From: Hypholoma sublateritium FD-334 SS-4
Lineage: Eukaryota > Basidiomycota > Agaricomycetes > Agaricales > Strophariaceae
Length of the DNA: 64,000 nt
Assembly (NCBI GenBank): GCA_000827495.1
Contig: KN817556.1
Coordinates: forward strand, 1-64,000
Reading direction: 5' to 3'
Positions 57,350 to 64,000 of the stretch are shown piece by piece (within the stretch, counting starts at the first letter, position 1; every line of letters begins with the position of its first letter). A model generated the notes under the pieces. It saw only the letters and a list, made by a program, of their open reading frames with translations, had not been told where the DNA came from and made no database searches. Made by a program: the position numbers and the translations under genes.

Positions 57350-59189
57350 TTATTACTATCAGATATGTTCCAGAACTCAAGAAACATAGTTATCAATGGC
57401 TGCAGTTTCGTCCAAGCAGTTCCAGAAAACGGCCTGCGAGAAAAATGTGTACGTCTGGTTGATCGCTATCCTTAGGGATAAGCCTACTTGAGGTCGCAAA
57501 TGGCTCACTTATCGTGCTCAGGACACAATAACGCGCCTTCAATATCTTCAAGTCGGCTTGTTATTTTGGTCAGCGGGGCACATATAACGACACAAGTAAA
57601 TGCCACAGTTTTCGTGGAGTAACGGGGTGCCACTACATCCATATGCGACTGTGCTGAGGCTTGATATTTTCGAACGTTTTTGTGCTTTGTAAGGCTGGTG
57701 TGCGCCGCCTGAAGAAGATCTACATCCGAAGTACTATGTAATACTCAAAAGAAAATTTGACTGAATAACATTATTGAACGAACGATTTGTCCTATGTACA
57801 TATCACTTATCTTCTTTTTGACTGTTTCACGTACATGAGAAGATTACTTATCTCCAATTACACTACTTGTTTGAACAACGTGCCCCAATTGACTATAGGT
57901 TACCAGTGGCATGTACATCTGGAGAGCGACCTTCGAGGCGGACGACGGCGTGGGGGAATTCAGGCGCGGTGTGTACAGGAGGCGGAAATCGCTAGGTTCG
58001 GAAGAGACCGCAGTGCGCACGACGGCGGAGTGTAACGCAGAGGCGGTACAGAGGCCGCGATACTATGTATTCGACGGGCGGCAGGCGCGAGGAGGTGTTA
58101 GGCGGGGCGGTGTGAGCGATGTACCTCCGATTCGGGGGGTTGCGGGGCAGGCACGCTGCTTGTGTTGGCTCTGCGCGTGTCTTCAAGTACCAGCGCCGGC
58201 ACCAATTTGAACGTGGAAGCGCGTCATGGACGGGTGCTTCGCAGTGAATTGGGTCCTGGATTGGGAAGACATCGACTCTTGGCCCAGGCCGCGAACCTTC
58301 GAAGATGCTCGGGCTCAGCGCTCGAGCATCAGGCGGCGGTGGCGGTGCTGTGCGTGCATTAGTCAATACCTGCACAGGACAGAGGACATCCCGCGCGTGC
58401 CCCCAGGTACACGATGGGAATTAAAATTTTGAGCGTAACGATCGCCGCGCGTGCCCTCCTGGTGCGATAGTAGCGCGGGGCCTCGTTTCCTGGTTCATGC
58501 AGCGCCCCGGAGCCCACGCACGCCCCAAACGCCTTGGTCCGTGCACAGGTCCGGGACGCCGTATACCGGTGATGCCGTCCGCAGCATGCAACGCGATCAT
58601 CTAATGCCCACCTCTGCGCTGCGTCTCAGCTCCGGCTGTAAGGCGCACGCGTATGCATGCGGCCCCTAGTATTCCGCCATGACAATGAGCCAGGACCATG
58701 TCCAGGCAGCGTCCGCACGTACGGTCGTACCAGTCGTACCTGCACGCTGAAGCAACGACACTATCAGACCGGAAACCAAGCGGCCGATGGATATGAGGAT
58801 AGTGCGACGAGGCGACACCCCAGGCGGACGGCGCGAATTGGTCCGCGGGTTAATCCAGGCGCCGCCGCCACAGACCTACCTCGCGATCTATCAGGCGTAC
58901 GCATCAGATGCTAGCCGCGGGGCCTTGTCAGTGGACCGGTACCAGACCGCGCAGAAGCCCCCGTGGGCAGCTTTAGAGTCGGACAGCGACGGTCTAAGCG
59001 CAGGGGGATTGGGCAGAGACTCGGAGGCGGGACAGAAGCAACGTCGTTGTTAGCGCGCAGACGGGCGGCGCTGGGACAAGTGTTGAACGTTGAACGCTGG
59101 ACCGCAGACACTTGTTATCCGATACGTGAATCGCTGGAACGCTCGCCGACGATCACTGGTTGAGGCGTTGGGTTGTAAGCTGCGCGCAG
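57350..59189. other. Conserved family-2 downstream block, then degenerate sequence
   Basis: 57365-57448 encodes 28 codons (MFQNSRNIVINGCSFVQAVP...) ending at a GTACGT donor, as in copy A. The shared block ends near 57710. Beyond it the DNA becomes GC-rich with composition-driven open frames (for example 58787-59053) and no recognisable gene. Confidence 0.45.
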
Positions 59190-59400
59190 CTCGCGGTCTC
59201 GTCATGCCGTGTGGATGCGGACGCGAAGACGGACACGTCGGGGACGAAGACGAGCACGGACGACGAGCCGGTAATCTGCGCTTAGCGGACGGTCGCGGCG
59301 GGGAGCGTGCGGGGAAACGACGAGGAACGTAGAGGCGTAAGCAAGGACGGGGGGTGAGGGCAAGGGAGAGAGAGGCGTGGGAATGCTCAGCCCGTAGTAG
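59190..59400 (+). pseudogene. Remnant of the cyclin 3' end, second copy
   Basis: Landmarks GACGAGCACGGACGACGAGC, then GCGGACGGTCGCGG and GGGAATGCTCAGCCCGTAGTA, correspond to 44807-44975 of the cyclin, including the region of its stop codon. The frame is broken and the cyclin box is absent. It lies in the same orientation as the intact gene. Confidence 0.7.
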
Positions 59401-59730
59401 GGACGAGCGGGTCATCAGGGTGTGCATACAGGATGCGATCCGCTCTCAGAGCTCACGGACGCGTCAAATTCCAGCTAACTGGGCTATAGCATTTGTATCT
59501 CCCCGTTTTTCTCCACCCCTCTCGGAGCCAGGGGCTATATTTAATTTGACCGAATGATGTACGTTTTACAAGAACCAACAAGAACTCTTTTGTAATAATC
59601 AGCCATGGAAAAGACGCGCCGACTGAGGTGATTGATTTGGGATTGTAGTCGCCGCATACTTTTCAAAACATAGACAGCTTGACTTTCTCGTCGGTCACTA
59701 TAATGCAGCAAGTGAAATACACTGCAGGCG
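59401..59730. other. Boundary of the duplicated zone and promoter of the DUF6697-like gene
   Basis: After the cyclin remnant the sequence shows no repeat relation to the rest of the window. No gene is seen. Confidence 0.4.
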
Positions 59731-61603
59731 ATGACCGTTGCTCAGGCGGAAGTTGAACCTTACCGCAACCCTGACGCGTCTCGGTTGGGACCAGCCGATT
59801 TCTATACCAGCCCTCGTCATTCGAACCAGTACTGCAGTACACCTCAGCTCACCAATCAGGCTACTTTTCGAATGGCTGCGCGCGTCAAGATGATGGGCGA
59901 CTCGGAGGTGCGCCACACTATGTCCTATTTTATTCTTCGTTTGCGTCCTGCCTGGCGCGTGCTGACGTGTCGAGTCTCGACACATGCACAGGTCATCGAC
60001 GAGAAGAAGCGCGTTCAAGTAAAGGGCGAGGGGGGGTCTTCGTATCTGAAATTCGTGAGTGCCCACCTTGTGCGCCCGCCTCACGCTCACGTTGCATGCT
60101 GGCTGGAAGGAAGACGAGGACGACATAAATACAGTGGAGGTGAAAGTCGACCCCGCCTCGGAAATGCAGTTCCCAGCAGCGAAGCGTCGTCGCATGTTCG
60201 ACGGCGTCGAGGTTCCGACACTGGCCGCTGTACGCGCACAGCAGGCGGGCACGTTGAAGAAGGACGAGGACAAGAAGCTGGCGCTGCTGAAGAAAGAGGA
60301 GGACAAGAAACTAGCTCTGCTAAAGAATGTACGTCACCCACCCACTGTTGCACCTGCCACGCGGTACATAGCCAATGTTACTCACCTCTTGTACGCGCTG
60401 CAGCCAAAGATCAAGCAGAACGTGGACATGGCGCTGCACCCCGACACGCTGCGCGTGCGTCTGCGCCCCATCGGGTTCGACATCCAGGACCAGTATTTCA
60501 CCATTGACCAGGCGACGCGCGAGGCGCTCGTCACGCGCCCGTTCATCTCGACCACGTATGGTGGCAGTAGCCAGAGGACGTTCCCTACCATCGCACCAGA
60601 CCGCGTCGCGGTGCACGGGAAGCCGCACTTTATGTTTATGATCCCGACGGACTACCAGCCCGAGGCGCCTCAGCTGCCTGGTGCGCCCGGCCTTCGACTG
60701 TGCGCTGCGCCCGGGCGAGACCTACCCGTGATTGAGTGGACGTTCGTCAAGATGGTGCCCGCCCGCGGCCCAAAGAAGAACGTGTATCAGTTCGTGGGGA
60801 TGTATGAAATGAAGGCGGCCGTCCCGCCGTACCTGACCGTTGCTGAGTACAGAGCCCAGACTCCGCGCGTAAGTGGTGACCGTACCACTCAATGTCTTGT
60901 GCTTGACTAAAATGCGCATATTACGGACATGTTCAGTTCCACAACAAGTGGGCGGAGGCCATCAAGAAAAAGGGCTAGGGATTGCCTGTCCTCGCCCGTA
61001 TTCTCTTGCGGAAGGAGCTAGGCCGCGAGCCCACCCGCGAGGAGGAGGACCAAACATTGGAGCATAGATGGGCAAAATGCCAAGATGTGATCACCCCAGA
61101 GGAAATCAAGGTCGCGTATTTCCAAGGCAAAGAGGTGCGCTCCCGTACACCCGGCATTACCATACTCCCCTCACTTCGTGACCGTTGATCGCTAGGTGAT
61201 GGGTGTGTGGACGATGAAGTGCGTCGGATACGATAACCAATTGCAAAGCGAATTGAGCGAGAAGTTCCCAGTGTGGAACGCCATGTCCCAGGAAGAGAAA
61301 AAAGCGCATCGGAAGGCCATCAAGCTAGAATTCGAGACGAAGGCCAAAGAACTAGGATTGCGCTGTAAAAAGACCAAGGGAAACAAACCGAAAACATCCT
61401 TCCTTAAAAAACGCAAGCGGGAAGAAACGCCCGACGATTCAGAGGAGGGCGAGTCCGAAGGCTTGGAATATGTCGATCAGCCAGCAGTGGAATCTTGTGC
61501 AAACGATGTCATCGAGCTGTCAGACAGTGATGAAGATGTAGAAGTACCATCAAAGTATAGAAAGTACAGCGAAGGGACGCGCCTATCTCCTATTTGTTTG
61601 TAG
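59731..61603 (+). pseudogene. DUF6697-like protein gene with an internal TAG stop
   Basis: Six exons (59731-59907, 59992-60054, 60110-60328, 60404-60868, 60937-61134, 61196-61603) form 510 codons in one frame, apart from TAG at codon 322 (60976-60978). The N-terminal third is charged, with repeated KKEEDKKLALLK. The domain reads LRVRLRPIGFDIQDQYFTID, RPFISTTYGGSSQRTFPTIA, QLPGAPGLRLCAAPGRDLPV and YQFVGMYEMKAAVPPYLTV. It continues past the stop with LPVLARILLRKELGREPTRE and VMGVWTMKCVGYDNQLQSEL. This matches the agaricomycete family I know as DUF6697. TAG replaces what is probably a Trp (TGG) after AIKKKG. Coding conservation after it suggests a recent mutation or sequencing error. Confidence 0.75.
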
Positions 61604-62249
61604 TAGATGCTGCTCTTCTGAGAATGCGTTATAGACTCATTTTTCGCTACCCGCTCCCCGGAGAAGCAGCCTTTTTGTCGAAGGACGCATTTGCACAAGG
61701 ATGTACAGTGAAGGTTTGTTTTTGGTTATGGGGTGCTATAGTATGAGGTCCAAACTTTCCAAAAAATTGAAAGACAGAGGTATATTGAAGTAGAGTGAAG
61801 TATATGCGCGAAAATAATAACAGAAAGAAGGTCCTTAGAAGAGAAAGTACTTTGGAGTTGTGGTTTGGTTGTGGTCGAAAACAGGTTGAAGACGGGGCGA
61901 TTCCGGGCGAATCCTCCGCACGTATTAGTTATTTGGTCCTGATTCAAACTCCGCGCACTTTCAAGTTTCTACCACTTCAATGCTTCAATGCGCACCTTCG
62001 TGACTTGTATTCTCGAGTCCATTGCTTCGCGATTATCATTTCCTATTTTCCCCGAGAATATATCAGAGATTGAAGCTTCTGTCATTTTCATACCAGAAGA
62101 CGAAAACAGTGGTGAACGACCGCAACGTGACGCGCTCGTTGTACCCTGCGCTAAATATGGGTGAGACACTGCTCATCGCGCAAACAGCATGACACTAGCT
62201 GAATAGACGACAATACGAAACGCGTTACCTCGCTCGTAGAAGAGGGCCT
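61604..62249. other. Intergenic region between convergent genes
   Basis: This 646-bp, mostly AT-rich region lies between two 3' ends. A 92-codon + strand frame at 61795-62073 has no signature. No other feature is seen. Confidence 0.45.
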
Positions 62250-63586
62250 TCAGGCATCCCGAGTCGGAGTCCAGCCGGCGTCCAACAGCGCGCGCCCCTC
62301 GCGCATGCACCGCTCCACCAGCTCGTTGAATTCTCCCTCGCGCTGCGCGTGGATTCCGTGCCCGGTCTCCTCCCAGCGCAGCAGTTCGACACGCGTTCGA
62401 TCGTCCACCTTAAGCCCTGCGTCCATCGCCACCTTGATCCTCTCCGAGCCGACGGGGCGCACGAGATGGTCGTCGTCGCCCGTCACGAGTGCGATTTTTG
62501 GAATGGTGCGCGCAATATGCGCTAGACGCGCGCGGGATACGCTATGCGTGAGCGCGGCGGCCATCTGCGAGATGTGCCCGAGGAACAGCTGCGGCTTTGT
62601 AATCGCAACGCGGCGCAGGAAGCCCTGGGTATCGCACGCTCGTTAGCGACGCGAACAGAAAGCGGGGAGCAACGCACCTCAGCCTGCACGTCGTAGTTTG
62701 TCTTCGCCTTTGCATTGTCCGGCGTATTGCCGTTGAACTCAGCGTGTGGGTCAGTCACGGCGCGCTCGCCGAGCCACGCGAGGGGGAAGAGCATCGGGAG
62801 AACGGTCCAGACTTTCTTAACAGGGTCGGGGGTGAACACGAGCTTCGTTAGAGCGAGCAGGCCTGCGAGCTACGCAGAGGGAAAGGCGTCAGGGTGAGCT
62901 TTCGAACGGCACGCGACAAGCGCTCACAGGCGGGAAGTTGCCCCAGATTGGCCCTCCGGGCGTCGTGACGGCGAGCACGAGGGAACAGATGCGGTTCGGG
63001 ATGCGGAACGCGAGCTCTTGAAATGAAGTTTAGCGGGTTCGACGCGCACAGCAGACATTGCACACCTTGCGCAATCATCCCGCCGAGGCTGATACCGACG
63101 ATGGTCAGCTCGCGGTCGCCCGTCCAGCCGAGGTAGTCGAGAAGGCAGATCACATCCTCCGCCATCCCCGATGTCCTGCCCACCTGCTCAGCACATACAC
63201 CGCAGTCCGCGAGAGACGACGCACGTGTATGGCCCGCGCGGGTACCCCGAATTGCCGACGCCGCGGTTATCGAAGACGAGCGCGGTGCAGTCGCCGCGCG
63301 AGCCGCCGTGCCCAAACCACCGCACCTGCGGGCCCCACGAGAAGCTGCTCGAGTTGAGCCCCATGATGAACACTACCTTGTGCAGCGCCGCCGTCGCCGT
63401 GGCGTCGCCCTTCGCGCTCAGCGGGCCGTGCTGTTCGTAGTAGAGGGAGTGACTTTCGAGCGCTTCGGGGCCTTGAGCGCGCAGCTCAGTTACGGGACAG
63501 AGCCCACGGCGGAAGCAGGTGGTCTCGGGAAAGGCGGTGGGCAGGGAGTCGAGGTCGGGCACGGGGGGGAGTGCCATTGAAGTCAT
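62250..63586 (-). CDS. Alpha/beta hydrolase (AB hydrolase-1 fold)
   Basis: On the minus strand the protein starts near MTSMALPPVPDLDSLP (63586; 63577 is an alternative) and is interrupted by short introns. Fold marks in order are VVFIMGLNSSSFSWGPQVRW (oxyanion region), ALVFDNRGVGNSGYPRG, SGMAEDVICLLDYLGW, and ELTIVGISLGGMIAQ with the nucleophile Ser in GISLGG. The late acid region is IALVTGDDDHLVRP, and ETGHGIHAQRE carries the catalytic His. The product ends WTPTRDA at 62250. The substrate cannot be told; such enzymes include esterases, lipases and epoxide hydrolases. No signal peptide is evident. Confidence 0.85.
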
Positions 63587-63978
63587 ATGGCAAGCCGTGT
63601 TGTCCATCATGCCAATCATGAGTTGGATAATGATCCGGCACACAGCCGCGGCAGGGGCGGCACGGTCATGCCACAGGACTTGCCTTCTCTCATTCATGTT
63701 GCTAGATCGCCTTTAAGTATCTGGTCACCGCTTTTTTTCCTAATTCTGAAAAGAGTTGGGATCCTCAAAACGAAGTATTGTACACGCGATATTCGAAGCA
63801 CCGGGCAGGAAGCTAGCGGACAACTGGATGGGGATTTATACCCGCAGCCCGCCCGCGACCCTGGCGGCTTCCCGCGCGTCTTTTTTGCCTGTTCGCTTGC
63901 TGCGGGGAATCACTGCACTGCCTATTAGCGACGAGCAAACGACAGCAATATTCCCGTCACTGCCCAAGTTCACCCGAT

Positions 63979-64000
63979 ATGTCTGCGCGTGTCAAGCTCG
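63979..64000 (+). CDS. Possible start of a gene cut by the window edge
   Basis: ATG at 63979 opens MSARVKL, preceded by a plausible short leader with CAATATTCCC and CCGATA. It is divergent from the hydrolase gene, about 390 bp away. There are too few codons to judge. Confidence 0.2.

Noticed and set aside
58657..59053. Overlapping frames of 80-90 codons in GC-rich DNA
   Set aside because: Composition-driven; no homology to the cyclin, family 1 or family 2 and no splice structure.
60976..60978. Selenocysteine or programmed readthrough at the DUF6697 stop
   Set aside because: The codon is TAG, not TGA, fungi lack selenocysteine insertion, and no readthrough context is evident.

Overview
The window is nuclear DNA from a filamentous basidiomycete, most likely an agaricomycete and possibly a polypore relative. 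Genes are split by many short (about 45-80 bp) GT..AG introns and packed on both strands. The gene set also fits: a CYP63-type P450, a DUF6697-type protein, an RBR ligase with agaricomycete-style CxxC modules, a PHO80-like cyclin and a cytosolic GH85 ENGase. There are no bacterial operons, rRNA genes or convincing tRNA genes. Family names come from motif recognition without database searches.

Left part, 1-36.4 kb: ordinary gene-dense euchromatin behind a repeat. A six-copy 140-bp tandem array (1051-1826) abuts a TAP-like serine hydrolase that lacks its N-terminal part. Then follow a small orphan gene, GH85 endo-N-acetylglucosaminidase, S10 carboxypeptidase, the PdxT/SNO glutaminase of vitamin B6 synthesis, a two-RRM Hrp1-like RNA-binding protein, a BTB protein, an orphan multipass membrane protein, an LRRC40-like LRR protein, an RBR ubiquitin ligase, URB1/Npa1 (ribosome biogenesis, 7 kb), an MBOAT lysophospholipid acyltransferase and a CYP63-like P450. 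Most reading frames close exactly across the introns I placed.

Middle part, 36.75-50.0 kb: a large imperfect palindrome. Two roughly 4-kb inverted arms (36754-about 40800 and about 45365-49297) flank a 4.5-kb spacer that holds an intact PHO80-like cyclin gene. Each arm carries two tandem copies of an unrecognised multi-exon gene family (family 1), all transcribed away from the cyclin and in different states of decay. Ambiguous N bases sit at exactly mirrored positions in both arms. A 165-171 bp segment lies in the same orientation in both arms although everything around it is inverted. Immediately outside the right arm is an inverted copy of the cyclin's own upstream region.

Right part, 50-59.4 kb: a degenerate duplication zone. 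Two intact-looking paralogues of a second unrecognised family (family 2: 167 and 161 aa, four exons each) lie in direct orientation, each followed by a conserved downstream block. A third decayed, inverted copy sits beside the cyclin. Two remnants of the cyclin 3' end lie downstream of the family-2 genes. One remnant was hit by a 1.45-kb inverted-repeat transposon with an 8-bp target duplication, which was itself hit by a 304-bp element flanked by a TA duplication.

Far right, 59.7-64 kb: a DUF6697-like gene with a TAG inside its conserved domain, an alpha/beta hydrolase, and possibly the first codons of another gene at the edge.

The first 36 kb look like a conserved housekeeping block. The cyclin region looks like a locus that repeatedly duplicated, inverted and captured mobile elements, with two lineage-specific gene families co-duplicating around a cell-cycle or phosphate-type cyclin.
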